Positions 30,334 through 41,363 of a DNA stretch of 64,000 nt are shown in pieces. Source of the stretch: Staphylococcus pseudoxylosus (GTDB lineage Bacteria; Bacillota; Bacilli; Staphylococcales; Staphylococcaceae); NCBI RefSeq assembly GCF_003697915.1, contig NZ_RCVN01000008.1, forward strand, positions 62,001 through 126,000, given 5' to 3'. Both the position numbers and the translations under genes were made by a program. The notes below the pieces were generated by a model. The model saw only the letters and a program-made list of their open reading frames with translations. It made no database searches and was not told where the DNA came from. How positions within the stretch are numbered: position 1 is the stretch's first letter; each line of letters starts with the position of its first letter.

Positions 30334-32682
30334 ATGAGACAGAAATCATTAGATGTCTTAGAATTCGATAAAATCAAATTGTTAGTTGAAAATGAAGCAA
30401 TTAGTGATTTAGGAAAAGAAAAAGTTGTCGCAATGGCACCTGCAACTGATTTAGAAACTGTAGAATTTCAAATGAATGAGACCGATGAAATTGCACAGAT
30501 TTACAATAAGCATCGTATGCCTAGTTTGAGCGGATTAGCAAAAGTTTCAGCATTTATCCATAGAGCTAGTATTGGTGGTGTGCTGAATGTGAGTGAATTA
30601 AATGTGATTAAACGTCTTATACAAATACAAAATCAATATAAGACATTTTACAACAATCTTATTAACGAAGAAGAGACGATTAACTATCCAATTCTCAATG
30701 ACAGAATGGAACAGTTACCTATCTTGACTGATTTATATCAAAGTATACATGAAAAATGCGATGCTTATGATTTATATGACAATGCCAGTTATGAATTACA
30801 AGGTATTAGAAGTAAAATTTCCAGTACGACACAGCGAATCAAACAAAACTTGGATAAAATTGTTAAAAGTCAAGGTAATCAGAAAAAATTATCCGATGCA
30901 ATTGTAACTGTACGAAATGAGCGTAATGTTATCCCGGTTAAAGCGGAATATAGACAAGATTTTAATGGTATTGTCCACGACCAATCGGCTTCAGGACAAA
31001 CGTTATATATTGAGCCATCATCAATAGTAGAAATGAGTAATCAAATTAGCCGTTTACGTAATGACGAAGCCGTTGAAAAAGAAAGGATTCTATCGGAACT
31101 CACAGGCTATGTAGCTGAAGAAGCTGAAGCTTGTTTGATGTCAGAATCTATAATGGGGCAAATTGATTTTCTAACTGCTAAAGCACGTTATGCAAGTTCA
31201 ATTAAAGGAACTAAACCGGAATTTACCGTTGAAAGAACAGTATATTTACCAAAAGCTTATCATCCTTTATTGGACAGAGATACTGTTGTAGCTAATACGA
31301 TTGAATTTGCACAAGATATTGAGACGGTTATTATTACTGGACCTAATACAGGTGGTAAGACTGTTACGTTAAAAACACTTGGTTTAATTATTATGATGGC
31401 ACAATCAGGTATGTTGATACCTACACTTGATGGCAGCAAATTGAGTGTATTTGAAAATGTGTTCTGTGACATCGGCGATGAACAATCTATTGAACAGTCT
31501 CTTTCTACATTTTCTTCACATATGAAAAATATTGTTGAAATTTTACAAGAAACTACAAAACATAGTTTGATTTTATTTGATGAATTAGGGGCAGGTACAG
31601 ATCCAAGTGAAGGTGCCGCACTAGCAATGAGTATTTTAGATTATGTACATGATATTGGTTCTTTAGTAATGGCAACCACACACTATCCAGAATTAAAAGC
31701 ATATAGTTATAATAGAGACGGTGTTATGAATGCGAGTGTAGAGTTTGATGTTAATACATTGAGCCCAACTTACAAATTGTTGATGGGCGTCCCAGGACGT
31801 TCAAATGCTTTTGACATTTCAAAAAAACTAGGACTAAACATTCAAGTTATTCAAAAAGCTAAATCTATGATTGGCCAAGACGAACAAGAAATTAATGAAA
31901 TGATAGCTTCGCTTGAAACAAATTCAAAACGTGTCGATGAGCAACGTATCGAGTTAGACCACCTGCTTAGAGAAGCTCAAGATACACATGATGCTTTAGC
32001 AAAACAATATGAACAATATCAAAATCACGAAAAGCAACTCATGAATGAAGCGAAAGAAAAAGCAAATCAACGTGTGAAATCAGCTACTAATGAAGCGGAT
32101 GAAATCTTAAAAGAATTACGTGAATTGAGAGATAAAAAAGGTGCAGATGTAAAAGAACATGAACTAATTGACAAGAAGAAACAACTGGACGATCAGTATG
32201 AAGCTAAATCAATTAAGCAAAATGTTGAGAAGAAAAAATGGGATACCATTAAAGCTGGTGACGAAGTTAAAGTATTGACTTATGGTCAAAAAGGTGAAGT
32301 CTTAGAACTAATCGATAATAATGAAGCAGTAGTACAGATGGGTATCATTAAGATGAAACTACCTTTAGAGGACTTGGAAAAAATTAAGAAAACTAAAGAA
32401 GAACCTACTAAAATGATCAAACGTGAAAATAGACAAAGTATTAAAATGGAACTTGATTTACGTGGCTACCGCTATGACGAAGCAATGGTTGCTGTAGATC
32501 AATATTTAGATCAGGCTGTACTGAGTAATTATGAACAAGTTTATATTATTCATGGTAAAGGTACAGGTGCTTTACAAAAAGGTGTGCAAAATCATTTGAA
32601 ACGACATAAAAGTGTGTCATCATATAGAAACGGCATGCCAAGTGAAGGCGGATTCGGCGTAACCGTAGTAGAATTAAAATAA
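30334..32682 (+). CDS. mutS2: Endonuclease MutS2
   Basis: A 782-residue MutS2 protein. The ATPase domain has Walker A in [15 protein letters not shown] and Walker B in [16 protein letters not shown]; a long coiled coil (about residues 510-630) follows, then the C-terminal Smr nuclease domain with [12 protein letters not shown] and [11 protein letters not shown]. MutS2 suppresses homologous recombination and helps rescue collided ribosomes in Bacillus. It lacks the mismatch-recognition domain of MutS. It starts ten bases after polX. Confidence 0.97.
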   Translation: MRQKSLDVLEFDKIKLLVENEAISDLGKEKVVAMAPATDLETVEFQMNETDEIAQIYNKHRMPSLSGLAKVSAFIHRASIGGVLNVSELNVIKRLIQIQNQYKTFYNNLINEEETINYPILNDRMEQLPILTDLYQSIHEKCDAYDLYDNASYELQGIRSKISSTTQRIKQNLDKIVKSQGNQKKLSDAIVTVRNERNVIPVKAEYRQDFNGIVHDQSASGQTLYIEPSSIVEMSNQISRLRNDEAVEKERILSELTGYVAEEAEACLMSESIMGQIDFLTAKARYASSIKGTKPEFTVERTVYLPKAYHPLLDRDTVVANTIEFAQDIETVIITGPNTGGKTVTLKTLGLIIMMAQSGMLIPTLDGSKLSVFENVFCDIGDEQSIEQSLSTFSSHMKNIVEILQETTKHSLILFDELGAGTDPSEGAALAMSILDYVHDIGSLVMATTHYPELKAYSYNRDGVMNASVEFDVNTLSPTYKLLMGVPGRSNAFDISKKLGLNIQVIQKAKSMIGQDEQEINEMIASLETNSKRVDEQRIELDHLLREAQDTHDALAKQYEQYQNHEKQLMNEAKEKANQRVKSATNEADEILKELRELRDKKGADVKEHELIDKKKQLDDQYEAKSIKQNVEKKKWDTIKAGDEVKVLTYGQKGEVLELIDNNEAVVQMGIIKMKLPLEDLEKIKKTKEEPTKMIKRENRQSIKMELDLRGYRYDEAMVAVDQYLDQAVLSNYEQVYIIHGKGTGALQKGVQNHLKRHKSVSSYRNGMPSEGGFGVTVVELK

Positions 32683-32763
32683 TCGTGAGCAAGAGGTATG
32701 CAGAATATCATAAAGTCTGTTATAATTTCTTCATCATTTGAAATTTAAGGAGGATTGGCAGTT

Positions 32764-33078
32764 ATGGCAATCGTAAAAGTAACGGATTCAAACTTTGATG
32801 AAAATATTCAATCAGGGGTAAATTTAGTAGATTTTTGGGCAACTTGGTGTGGCCCTTGTAAGATGATTGCTCCAGTATTAGAAGATTTAGCTGGTGATTT
32901 TGAAGGTAAGGCTAATATTTTAAAACTTGATGTAGATGAAAATCCATCAACAGCTGCTAAATTTGAAGTTATGAGTATCCCAACTTTAATCGTATTTAAA
33001 GATGGCGAACCAGTAGATAAAGTTGTAGGTTTCCAACCTAAAGAAAACTTAGCTGAAGTAATCGAAAAACACTTATAA
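32764..33078 (+). CDS. trxA: Thioredoxin
   Basis: A 104-residue thioredoxin that reduces protein disulfides. The active site WCGPCK and the cis-proline region SIPTLIVFKDG are intact. The ATG at 32764 follows GGAGGATTGG; an ATG three codons upstream would place the ribosome site too close. Confidence 0.98.
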   Translation: MAIVKVTDSNFDENIQSGVNLVDFWATWCGPCKMIAPVLEDLAGDFEGKANILKLDVDENPSTAAKFEVMSIPTLIVFKDGEPVDKVVGFQPKENLAEVIEKHL

Positions 33079-33098
33079 TATACTAAAGAACTACCAAG

Positions 33099-33128
33099 TC
33101 CGGGACATATCAATGTCCTGGATTTTTT
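33099..33128 (+). terminator. Terminator after trxA
   Basis: TCCGGGACAT at 33099 pairs with ATGTCCTGGA (one wobble), followed by T6. Confidence 0.9.
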
Positions 33129-33411
33129 AATCAGCTAGAAAATAGTTTATTTGAAGGATAAGAACGATTTAATCTTACAAACGAGTATAAGTTTAAACAG
33201 CCTATTTTTAGGGGCTAGTATAGCTTAATTTATGGCAGTTATGTTATATAATTATTCATAGAGTTAAAGCGTGAAAATTACAATAAATTGTGTAATACAG
33301 CTAAGCTATTTTATAATAGTATAGATATAGATGTTTAATAGTAATTGTTATGACTTTATAAACTACACATAATCGATATGTAATTGATAAAGAAAGGAGG
33401 CTGCTCGAATT
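33129..33411. other. AT-rich leader region before uvrC
   Basis: About 280 bases that hold the uvrC promoter; a -10-like TATAAT-type element near 33245 or 33310 is possible but I cannot choose one. The Shine-Dalgarno AAAGGAGG lies at about 33393-33400. No gene is seen. Confidence 0.4.
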
Positions 33412-35199
33412 ATGGAAACATATCAAAAAGACATTAAACAGAAACTTACAGTGGTACCTACTGAACCAGGTTGTTATTTAATGAAAGATCGTAACAACCA
33501 AATCATTTATGTTGGTAAGGCCAAGAAGTTAAGAAATAGATTAAGGTCTTATTTTACAGGAGCGCATGATGCTAAAACGACACGCTTAGTCAGTGAAATT
33601 CGTAATTTTGAATTTATAGTAACATCGAGTGAAACAGAGTCCTTATTGTTAGAATTGAATCTAATCAAACAATACCAACCGCGATACAATATTTTATTAA
33701 AAGATGATAAAAGCTATCCTTTTATTAAAATAACTAAAGAAAAATACCCAAGACTAATTGTTACACGTACAGTTAAAAAGGGAAGCGGTAAATATTTTGG
33801 TCCATACCCTAACGCTTATTCAGCACAAGAAACTAAAAAATTATTAGACCGTATTTATCCTTTTAGGAAATGTGATAAAATGCCTGATAAATTATGCCTT
33901 TATTATCATATAGGACAATGTTTAGGACCTTGTGTTTATCCGGTTGATTTAGAAAAGTATGCAGAGATGACCAAAGAAATTACAGATTTTTTAAACGGTG
34001 AAGATAAAACCATTTTGCATAATTTAGAACAAAAAATGCAAGAATCCAGTGAATCATTAGATTTTGAACGCGCAAAAGAGTATCGAGATTTAATTCAACA
34101 TATACACAATTTAAATAAAAAGCAAAAAGTTACTTCCTCTGACAGTACTGTTAGAGATGTATTCGGCTACAGCGTTTCAAAAGGGTGGATGTGTATTCAA
34201 GTCTTCTTTATAAGACAAGGAAATATGATTAAAAGAGATGCTACAATGATACCAATTCAACAGACCGAAGAAGAAGAGTTTTATACTTTTATTGGTCAGT
34301 TTTATGATTTGAATCAACATATTTTACCCAAAGAAGTACACATTCCAAAGCATCTTGATAAAGATATCATCCAATCAGTTGTAGATACTAAAATTGTTCA
34401 GCCTCTAAAAGGTAAGAAGAAAGATATGGTAGATTTAGCTAACCACAATGCGGAGATTACACTTGAAAATAAATTTGAGTTAATTGCTAAAGATGAATCA
34501 CGTACAGTTAAAGCAATAGAAGAGCTTGGTGATGTGATGGGCATTCAAACACCAATTCGTATAGAGGCCTTTGATAATTCAAATATTCAAGGCGTGAATC
34601 CTGTTTCGGCAATGGTATCATTTGTGGATGGTAAACCTAATAAAAAAGGGTATCGCAAATATAAGATAAAGACAGTTGTTGGTCCAGATGATTATAAATC
34701 TATGCGTGAAGTTGTGCGTCGACGTTATACGCGAGTACTTAACGAAGGCAGTCCATTACCAGATTTGATTATTGTAGATGGTGGTAAAGGGCATATGAGT
34801 GGCGTGCTTGATGTCCTTGAAAATGAATTAGGGCTTGATATACCAGTGGCAGGGTTGCGTAAAAATGAAAAGCACCAAACATCAGAAATTCTTTATGGTG
34901 AAAATGCCGAAGTTGTTCCTATGAAGAAAAATAGTCAGCCATTTTATTTACTTCAAAGAATACAAGACGAAGTGCATAGATTTGCAATCACATTCCATAG
35001 ACAAACAAGACAGAAGACTGGATTACAATCTGTGTTAGATACTGTAGATGGAATTGGAGCTAAAAGAAAGACCAAATTATTACGTACATTTGGTTCTATT
35101 AAGAAAATGAAAGAAGCGAGCTTAGAAGATTTAAAAAAATCAGGACTCCCACAAAATGTTGCTGAGAATCTTCATCAAGCGTTATACGACAAAAAGTAG
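33412..35199 (+). CDS. uvrC: Excinuclease ABC subunit C
   Basis: A 595-residue nuclease that makes the dual incisions in nucleotide excision repair with UvrA and UvrB. Domains in order: GIY-YIG nuclease ([19 protein letters not shown]), a cysteine cluster ([21 protein letters not shown]), a UVR domain (about residues 205-235), the RNase H-like nuclease ([21 protein letters not shown]) and C-terminal helix-hairpin-helix repeats ([18 protein letters not shown]). All parts look intact. Confidence 0.98.
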   Translation: METYQKDIKQKLTVVPTEPGCYLMKDRNNQIIYVGKAKKLRNRLRSYFTGAHDAKTTRLVSEIRNFEFIVTSSETESLLLELNLIKQYQPRYNILLKDDKSYPFIKITKEKYPRLIVTRTVKKGSGKYFGPYPNAYSAQETKKLLDRIYPFRKCDKMPDKLCLYYHIGQCLGPCVYPVDLEKYAEMTKEITDFLNGEDKTILHNLEQKMQESSESLDFERAKEYRDLIQHIHNLNKKQKVTSSDSTVRDVFGYSVSKGWMCIQVFFIRQGNMIKRDATMIPIQQTEEEEFYTFIGQFYDLNQHILPKEVHIPKHLDKDIIQSVVDTKIVQPLKGKKKDMVDLANHNAEITLENKFELIAKDESRTVKAIEELGDVMGIQTPIRIEAFDNSNIQGVNPVSAMVSFVDGKPNKKGYRKYKIKTVVGPDDYKSMREVVRRRYTRVLNEGSPLPDLIIVDGGKGHMSGVLDVLENELGLDIPVAGLRKNEKHQTSEILYGENAEVVPMKKNSQPFYLLQRIQDEVHRFAITFHRQTRQKTGLQSVLDTVDGIGAKRKTKLLRTFGSIKKMKEASLEDLKKSGLPQNVAENLHQALYDKK

Positions 35200-35211
35200 T
35201 GAAAACTTTGT

Positions 35212-35240
35212 GGCATGAGAATCATTCTCATGCCCATTTT
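35212..35240 (+). terminator. Terminator after uvrC
   Basis: Perfect 11-base arms (GGCATGAGAAT with ATTCTCATGCC) then a short T tract. Confidence 0.75.
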
Positions 35241-35295
35241 CTATTTAATTAGTGTTACAATAGCAAATAACAGGAATTCTTTTTTTACATGTATG

Positions 35296-35309
35296 TGGAA
35301 GCGTTTTCT
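35296..35309. promoter_or_regulatory. cre-like (CcpA) site before sdhC
   Basis: TGGAAGCGTTTTCT fits the catabolite-responsive element pattern TGnAAnCGnTnnCn. It lies about 230 bases before the sdhC start and upstream of the likely promoter. Carbon-catabolite control of succinate dehydrogenase is expected for the group; binding here is inferred. Confidence 0.5.
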
Positions 35310-35312
35310 AAT

Positions 35313-35326
35313 TGAGAATATTCTCA
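35313..35326. promoter_or_regulatory. Perfect 14-bp palindrome TGAGAATATTCTCA
   Basis: A perfect inverted repeat three bases after the cre-like site. It has operator-like size and symmetry but I cannot name the regulator. A -10-like TATAAT lies downstream at 35367-35372. Confidence 0.4.
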
Positions 35327-35528
35327 CTGACACTGTATTTTAAATTATGTATAAAAATAGACTTTGTATAATACTTCTATATTTAAAAATGTGCAATAAT
35401 ATTGTGTTGTAACAAACATACAATGCTAGGAAAGTTATTGTGCTCAGGAGTTATATAGAAATTCCAATTACTTTCACATCAAAAAAAGAAATCTAAAAAA
35501 TTAATTGTTTCACAGGGGGGACTTCCTT

Positions 35529-36140
35529 TTGGCATACTCGAAAAATCAATTCTATTTAAGACGATTACATTCTTTACTAGGTGTAATACCAATAGGTGGA
35601 TTCTTATTAGTCCATTTACTTGTTAACCATCAGGCAACTAAAGGCGCTGAAGCGTTCAACAAGGCAGCTGGATTTATGGAATCATTACCTTTTTTAATTG
35701 TGTTGGAATTTGCTGTTATCTACATTCCAATTCTTTATCATGCAGTATACGGTGTACATATTGCCTTTACGGCAAAAGAGAACGTGGGGCACTATTCAGC
35801 GTTTAGAAACTGGATGTTCTTGTTACAACGTTTGACAGGTATCATAACTTTCGTGTTTATAGCTATTCATTTATGGCAGACAAGAATACAACGTGCATTA
35901 GGACATGAAGTGAACTTTGATATGGTACACGACATTGTAACTAATCCATTTTGGTTGATTTTCTACATTGTATGTTTATTAGCCGTAACATTCCACTTTG
36001 CGAATGGTCTATGGTCATTCCTAGTTACTTGGGGTGTATTACAATCTAAAAAATCACAACAAATCTTTACATGGGTTTCACTTGTTGTATTCCTAGTTGT
36101 TTCATACATCGGTATTAGCGCAATATTAGCATTTTTATAA
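35529..36140 (+). CDS. sdhC: Succinate dehydrogenase cytochrome b558 subunit
   Basis: A 203-residue integral membrane subunit with five transmembrane helices that anchors SdhAB and carries two b haems; histidines in HLLVNH, LYHAVYGVH, AIHLW and TFHFANG are the likely ligands. It passes electrons to menaquinone. The start is a TTG (then AYSKNQFYLRRLHSL) seven bases after AGGGGGGAC; no ATG fits. It is the first gene of sdhCAB. Confidence 0.95.
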   Translation: MAYSKNQFYLRRLHSLLGVIPIGGFLLVHLLVNHQATKGAEAFNKAAGFMESLPFLIVLEFAVIYIPILYHAVYGVHIAFTAKENVGHYSAFRNWMFLLQRLTGIITFVFIAIHLWQTRIQRALGHEVNFDMVHDIVTNPFWLIFYIVCLLAVTFHFANGLWSFLVTWGVLQSKKSQQIFTWVSLVVFLVVSYIGISAILAFL

Positions 36141-36185
36141 AATTACAAAATAAAGTTTCACATATATTTGAGGGAGTGACAATTT

Positions 36186-37949
36186 ATGGCAGAGAAGAAA
36201 ATTATTGTTGTCGGTGGTGGACTAGCTGGTCTAATGTCAACAATTAAAGCAGCAGAGCAGGGTGCGCATGTAGACCTGTTCTCACTTGTTCCTGTTAAAC
36301 GTTCACACTCTGTTTGTGCACAAGGTGGCATTAACGGAGCGGTAAATACGAAAGGTGAAGGAGATTCTCCGTCAGTGCATTTAGATGATACTGTTTATGG
36401 TGGAGACTTCTTAGCAAACCAACCACCTGTAAAAGCAATGACTGATGCAGCACCTAAAATTATTCATTTACTTGACCGTATGGGCGTAATGTTTAATAGA
36501 ACTAAAGAAGGTCTATTAGACTTTAGACGCTTCGGTGGTACGATGTATCACAGAACTGCATATGCCGGTGCTACTACAGGTCAACAATTACTCTATGCAT
36601 TAGATGAACAAGTGCGTAGCTATGAGGTTGACGGATTAGTTACAAAATATGAAGGCTGGGAATTCTTAGGTATAGTTAAAGATGATGATAATATGGCAAG
36701 AGGAATCGTTGCTCAAGATATGACAACTGCTGAAATTCAATCATTTGGTTCAGATGCTGTGATTATGGCAACTGGTGGTCCTGGTATAATCTTTGGTAAA
36801 ACAACAAATTCAATGATTAATACTGGCTCAGCTGCTTCAATCGTATACCAACAAGGTGCAATGTATGCGAACGGTGAATTTATTCAGATTCACCCAACCG
36901 CTATCCCTGGCGATGATAAACTTAGATTAATGAGTGAATCAGCCCGTGGTGAAGGTGGCCGTATTTGGACATATAAAGACGGTAAACCATGGTATTTCTT
37001 AGAAGAAAAATACCCAGATTATGGTAACTTAGTTCCGCGTGATATCGCGACACGTGAAATTTTTGATGTATGTGTGAATCAAAAATTAGGTATCAACGGT
37101 GAAAACATGGTATATCTAGATTTATCTCATAAAGATCCACATGAATTGGATATTAAATTAGGTGGAATCATCGAGATTTACGAAAAATTCACTGGTGATG
37201 ACCCTCGTAAAGTACCAATGAAAATCTTCCCAGCAGTACATTACTCAATGGGTGGTTTATACGTAGATTATGATCAAATGACAAATATTAAAGGTTTATT
37301 TGCAGCTGGTGAATGTGACTTTTCACAACATGGTGGTAACCGCTTAGGTGCTAACTCATTACTATCTGCAATTTACGGTGGTACTGTTGCTGGTCCAAAT
37401 GCTGTAGATTATATTTCAAATATCGAAGATTCATATACAGATTTAGATGAGCGCATTTACGAAAAACACGTTAAAGATCAACAAGAAAAATTTGATCACC
37501 TATTAAATATGAAGGGCACTGAAAATGCTTATAAACTTCATAGAGAATTAGGAGAAATCATGACTGCAAATGTTACAGTTGTGCGTGAAAATAAATCGTT
37601 ATTAGAAACAGACAAGAAGATTGTAGAATTGATGGAACGTTATAAAGATATCGATATTGAAGATACTCAAACTTGGAGTAACCAAGCTGTATTCTTTACA
37701 CGTCAATTATGGAATATGTTAGTACTTGCACGTGTAATCACGATTGGTGCTTATAATAGAAATGAATCACGTGGCGCGCATTATAAACCAGAATTCCCAG
37801 AAAGAAATGATGAAGAATGGTTGAAAACAACATTAGCTACGTATCAAGGCAAAACAGAAGCACCTAAGTTTACTTATGAACCAGTTGATATTAGTTTAAT
37901 ACCACCACGTAAACGTGATTACTCTAAGGCGTCAAAGGGAGGTAAATAA
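36186..37949 (+). CDS. sdhA: Succinate dehydrogenase flavoprotein subunit
   Basis: A 587-residue FAD protein that oxidises succinate to fumarate. The N-terminal Rossmann motif VVGGGLAGLMS, the covalent FAD-histidine region SHSVCAQGGINGA, and active-site segments HPTAIPGDDKLRLMSESARGEGG and HYSMGGLYVDY are all present. It follows sdhC with a strong ribosome site and overlaps sdhB by one base. Confidence 0.98.
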   Translation: MAEKKIIVVGGGLAGLMSTIKAAEQGAHVDLFSLVPVKRSHSVCAQGGINGAVNTKGEGDSPSVHLDDTVYGGDFLANQPPVKAMTDAAPKIIHLLDRMGVMFNRTKEGLLDFRRFGGTMYHRTAYAGATTGQQLLYALDEQVRSYEVDGLVTKYEGWEFLGIVKDDDNMARGIVAQDMTTAEIQSFGSDAVIMATGGPGIIFGKTTNSMINTGSAASIVYQQGAMYANGEFIQIHPTAIPGDDKLRLMSESARGEGGRIWTYKDGKPWYFLEEKYPDYGNLVPRDIATREIFDVCVNQKLGINGENMVYLDLSHKDPHELDIKLGGIIEIYEKFTGDDPRKVPMKIFPAVHYSMGGLYVDYDQMTNIKGLFAAGECDFSQHGGNRLGANSLLSAIYGGTVAGPNAVDYISNIEDSYTDLDERIYEKHVKDQQEKFDHLLNMKGTENAYKLHRELGEIMTANVTVVRENKSLLETDKKIVELMERYKDIDIEDTQTWSNQAVFFTRQLWNMLVLARVITIGAYNRNESRGAHYKPEFPERNDEEWLKTTLATYQGKTEAPKFTYEPVDISLIPPRKRDYSKASKGGK

Positions 37950-38764
37950 TGATGGTAGAAACAAAAGAAGTTAATGAAACTCCTGCACAAAACGAACAAC
38001 CTAGCCAAAAAACAATTAAATTAATTATAAAACGTCAAGACAACGACAAATCTACACCATATAATGAAGAATTTGAAATTCCTTATAGAGAGAACCTAAA
38101 CGTTATAGCATGTTTAATGGAAATTAGACGTAACCCAGTTAATAGTAAAGGCGAAAAAACAACACCTGTTATTTGGGATATGAACTGTTTAGAAGAAGTT
38201 TGTGGCGCATGTTCAATGGTCATCAATGGACAAGCAAGACAATCATGTTCTGCAATTGTTGATCAATTAGAACAACCTATCAAATTAGAACCAATGAGCA
38301 CGTTCCCAGTTATTCGTGATTTACAAGTTGATCGTACTAGAATGTTCGATAACTTGAAACGAATGAAAGCATGGGTCCCAATCGATGGTACGTATGATTT
38401 AGGTCCAGGTCCACGTATGCCTGAGAAAAAACGTCAAACTGCTTATGAACTTTCCAAATGTATGACTTGTGGTGTTTGTTTAGAAGTTTGTCCAAACGTA
38501 ACGAGCAAAAACGACTTTGTTGGTGCTCAAGCGATTTCGCAAGTTAGACTATTTAATCTACATCCAACAGGTTCAATGACAAAAGACGAACGTTTGGAAG
38601 CGTTAATGGGCGGCGGAGGTTTACAAGAATGTGGTAACTCACAAAACTGTGTAAACGCATGTCCTAAAGGTATACCATTGACTACATCTATTGCCGCTTT
38701 AAATAGAGAAACGTCATTCCACATGTTCAAATCATTCTTTGGTTCAGATCATCAAGTACACTAA
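37949..38764 (+). CDS. sdhB: Succinate dehydrogenase iron-sulfur subunit
   Basis: A 271-residue subunit carrying three iron-sulfur clusters that link FAD to the membrane quinone site. The 2Fe-2S ligands are in CLEEVCGACSMVINGQARQSC; the ferredoxin-type ligands are in CMTCGVCLEVCP and CGNSQNCVNACPKG. The start ATG overlaps the sdhA stop; a second ATG follows directly and sits better for GGGAGG. Confidence 0.97.
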   Translation: MMVETKEVNETPAQNEQPSQKTIKLIIKRQDNDKSTPYNEEFEIPYRENLNVIACLMEIRRNPVNSKGEKTTPVIWDMNCLEEVCGACSMVINGQARQSCSAIVDQLEQPIKLEPMSTFPVIRDLQVDRTRMFDNLKRMKAWVPIDGTYDLGPGPRMPEKKRQTAYELSKCMTCGVCLEVCPNVTSKNDFVGAQAISQVRLFNLHPTGSMTKDERLEALMGGGGLQECGNSQNCVNACPKGIPLTTSIAALNRETSFHMFKSFFGSDHQVH

Positions 38765-38780
38765 TTGAACAATATTATTA

Positions 38781-38822
38781 AAGACTTAACATTTAAATAA
38801 CAAATGTTAAGTCTTTTTTTTA
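38781..38822 (+). terminator. Terminator of the sdhCAB operon
   Basis: Perfect 14-base arms (38781-38794 and 38802-38815) followed by a run of eight T. Confidence 0.92.
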
Positions 38823-38973
38823 TAAAATTAGATAATTATTTTAAAGTTGAACAGGGTAAATACATATTGTATATATTATGGATGAAGACTTAACTATTAG
38901 CATGATTAATGATTTTGAAAACAAGACTATGCTACAATAAAGTACAAGATAATAAATAAGGATGTAATTGAAT

Positions 38974-39774
38974 ATGGACAAACCGATAGGTGTAATTGAC
39001 TCTGGAGTTGGTGGTTTAACAGTTGCCAAAGAAATTATGCGCCAACTTCCAAACGAAACAATATATTATTTAGGTGATATTAAGCGTTGCCCTTATGGCC
39101 CAAGAGAGGGCTCGCAGGTTAGGGAATTCACTACAGAATTAGCACAGAAATTGATGGCATTTGATATTAAAATGTTAGTGATTGCTTGCAATACGGCTAC
39201 AGCAGTAGCGTTAAAACATTTGCAAAGCATATTGCCAATACCAGTAATTGGAGTAATAGAGCCTGGTGCAAGAACAGCAATTATGACTACCAAAAACAAT
39301 GATGTTTTGATTTTAGGTACAGAAGGTACAATTAAATCTGAAGCCTATAGACATCATATTAAAAATATAAACCCAAATGTTGAAGTATCTGGGATAGCAT
39401 GTCCTGGTTTTGTACCTTTAGTTGAACAGATGCGCTACCAAGACCCTACCATCACAAGTATTATTATTCACCAAACATTAAAACATTGGAGAAATAGTAA
39501 TGCTGATACAGTGATTTTAGGCTGTACGCATTATCCACTGTTATATCAACCAATAAATGATTATTTTGGTGGGGAAAAAGTAGTGATTTCCTCAGGATTA
39601 GAAACTGCACGTGAGGTTAGCGCATTGTTAACTTTTAGTAATGAACATGCAGGATATAAACGACAACCCGAACATAAATTTTTTGCTACCGGAGAAACTG
39701 AACATATAGAATTAATTATTGAAGAATGGTTAAAAATGAAAGTGAAAGTTGAAAAAATTGAAATACAAGAATAG
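38974..39774 (+). CDS. murI: Glutamate racemase
   Basis: A 266-residue enzyme that converts L-glutamate to D-glutamate for peptidoglycan. Catalytic cysteines are in [11 protein letters not shown] and LGCTHYPLL, and the N-terminal [17 protein letters not shown] is typical. The ATG at 38974 lies about nine bases after AAGGATG; the TTG at 38968 is too near. It heads an operon with rdgB and the YfcE-like gene. Confidence 0.96.
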   Translation: MDKPIGVIDSGVGGLTVAKEIMRQLPNETIYYLGDIKRCPYGPREGSQVREFTTELAQKLMAFDIKMLVIACNTATAVALKHLQSILPIPVIGVIEPGARTAIMTTKNNDVLILGTEGTIKSEAYRHHIKNINPNVEVSGIACPGFVPLVEQMRYQDPTITSIIIHQTLKHWRNSNADTVILGCTHYPLLYQPINDYFGGEKVVISSGLETAREVSALLTFSNEHAGYKRQPEHKFFATGETEHIELIIEEWLKMKVKVEKIEIQE

Positions 39775-39785
39775 GAGACGAAACG

Positions 39786-40367
39786 ATGGAAGATATAGTA
39801 ATTGCATCAAACAATAAAGGTAAAATAAATGATTTTAAAGTCATATTTCCTGACTATAATGTAATAGGCATCGCAGAATTAATTGAGGATTTTGATGTAG
39901 AAGAAACAGGAGATACATTTGAAGCAAATGCGAAGTTGAAATCAGAAGCTGCGGCTAAGGCATTAAATAAACGAGTGATTGCCGATGACAGTGGCCTTGA
40001 AGTATTTGCCTTAGGTGGAGAACCTGGTATATTTTCTGCACGTTACGCTGGAACTGAAAAAGATGATAATGCTAACATAGAAAAATTGCTAACCAATCTA
40101 GGTGATGAAACAAACCGTGCTGCACAATTTGTGTGTGTGATTAGTATGAGTGCACCTGGAGAAGAAACCGTTCAATTTAAAGGCACCGTTGAAGGTGAAA
40201 TTACTTTAAGTAAAATAGGGGAACAAGGCTTTGGTTATGATCCTATATTTTATTTAGATGATAAAAATAAAACGATGGCTCAACTTACAGCTGAAGAAAA
40301 AAGCGAGGTAAGTCATAGAGGTAAAGCAATTGAAAAGTTACAACAATATTTAGAAGGTGAACAATAA
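39786..40367 (+). CDS. XTP/dITP diphosphatase (RdgB/HAM1 family)
   Basis: A 193-residue house-cleaning pyrophosphatase that removes ITP, dITP and XTP. Motifs: IASNNKGKINDFK at the N-terminus, DDSGLEVFALGGEPGIFSARYAG, and the C-terminal FGYDPIFY and SHRGKA. It starts 11 bases after murI and overlaps the next gene by one base. Confidence 0.95.
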   Translation: MEDIVIASNNKGKINDFKVIFPDYNVIGIAELIEDFDVEETGDTFEANAKLKSEAAAKALNKRVIADDSGLEVFALGGEPGIFSARYAGTEKDDNANIEKLLTNLGDETNRAAQFVCVISMSAPGEETVQFKGTVEGEITLSKIGEQGFGYDPIFYLDDKNKTMAQLTAEEKSEVSHRGKAIEKLQQYLEGEQ

Positions 40368-40876
40368 TGTTGAAATGGATTATAGTAAGTGATAATCACA
40401 CAGAACAAGGTATTCTTTTTGACGTAATAAGCCACCATAATGATATTGATGTTGCGATTCACCTAGGTGATTCCGAATTTGAGTATCATGACAGCGAATT
40501 AAGCCATTTTTATAGAGTTAAAGGGAACACGGATTTTTATCCTGAATTTCCAAATGAAGAAATTATAGCAGTAAATGGTATTAAAGCATTTTATACACAC
40601 GGTCATTTATACAATGTGAATCGTACACGTATGCAACTTGCTGAACAAGCCAAAGCATCAGGATGTCAATTTGCTTTCTATGGTCATACGCACGTGGCTA
40701 AACATGAGCACATCGGTGATGTTCATGTCATAAACCCTGGGAGCATTTCACAATCGAGAAGTAACATAGAAGAGACCTATGCCGAATTGTTGATTGATGA
40801 AATTGAAAAAGATGTAAAATTAAATTTTTATAATCGTAATCATCAAATCATTGATAGTGAAACGTTCAGTCTATAA
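40367..40876 (+). CDS. YfcE/MJ0936-family metallophosphoesterase
   Basis: A 169-residue calcineurin-like phosphoesterase. Metal-binding residues are in IIVSDNHT, IHLGDSEFE, RVKGNTDF, YTHGHLYN and FYGHTHVA. The natural substrate is unknown; family members hydrolyse phosphodiesters. Its start overlaps the rdgB stop (ATAATG), so the three genes murI, rdgB and this form one transcript. Confidence 0.92.
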   Translation: MLKWIIVSDNHTEQGILFDVISHHNDIDVAIHLGDSEFEYHDSELSHFYRVKGNTDFYPEFPNEEIIAVNGIKAFYTHGHLYNVNRTRMQLAEQAKASGCQFAFYGHTHVAKHEHIGDVHVINPGSISQSRSNIEETYAELLIDEIEKDVKLNFYNRNHQIIDSETFSL

Positions 40877-41196
40877 TGATTAAAAAAATATAGTTAGCAA
40901 TTACATAATTTATGTTAAATAATGTGTAGTTATTGGAATAATAAAGTAATATTGGTGACGATAGCACTTTTTAGGGGCGATTAATGTAGTTTGATTTCAC
41001 TTTCGCTCCTAAAATCATTAAATTATTAAGCTATTTTATCCTAGTAAAATGCTAAAATTAGTTAATTTTTTAATGAAATTTAAAAAAGATGATAAAAAGT
41101 CTATTAAAGTGAAAAATCATATTTATTTTTAATGCTTGGAGTATTGCTTTATAGCGATAAGTTAGATATAATAATTCTTGTGTTCAAAAAGAATAT
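40877..41196. other. Intergenic region before tRNA-Arg
   Basis: About 320 AT-rich bases. A loose hairpin (TTTTAGGGGCGATT near 40969 with TTTCGCTCCTAAAA near 41002) may end the murI operon. The tRNA promoter should lie near 41150-41190, but I see no clear pair. Confidence 0.45.
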
Positions 41197-41270
41197 GTCC
41201 TGGTAGCTCAGCTGGATAGAGCAATGGCCTTCTAAGCCATCGGTCGGGGGTTCGAATCCCTCCCAGGACA
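41197..41270 (+). tRNA. tRNA-Arg, anticodon TCT
   Basis: A full cloverleaf can be drawn: acceptor GTCCTGG (41197) with CCAGGAC (41263), D-arm AGCTCAGCTGGATAGAGC, anticodon stem ATGGC/GCCAT with loop CTTCTAA (anticodon TCT), and T-loop TTCGAAT. The 3' CCA is not encoded. A decayed integrase gene starts 52 bases downstream, so this tRNA is a probable attachment site. Confidence 0.96.
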
Positions 41271-41275
41271 CTATA

Positions 41276-41363
41276 ACACGTTGATATATCAACGTTTCGA
41301 GAGAGCAAGTGTCAAATACGGGTCAAGAGAATAATTCTCTGACGCGTTGACCTTGCTCTTTTT
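41276..41363. terminator. Hairpins after tRNA-Arg
   Basis: A short palindrome ACGTTGATATATCAACGT (near 41278) is followed by a wider stem, GAGCAAGTGTCAA (near 41302) with TTGACCTTGCTC, and a T tract. The second stem overlaps the end of the integrase remnant on the other strand. Confidence 0.7.

Noticed and set aside
35313..35326. Palindrome before sdhC as a Fur or PerR box
   Set aside because: It lacks the AT-rich GATAATGAT or TTATAAT half-site pattern, so I left the regulator unnamed.
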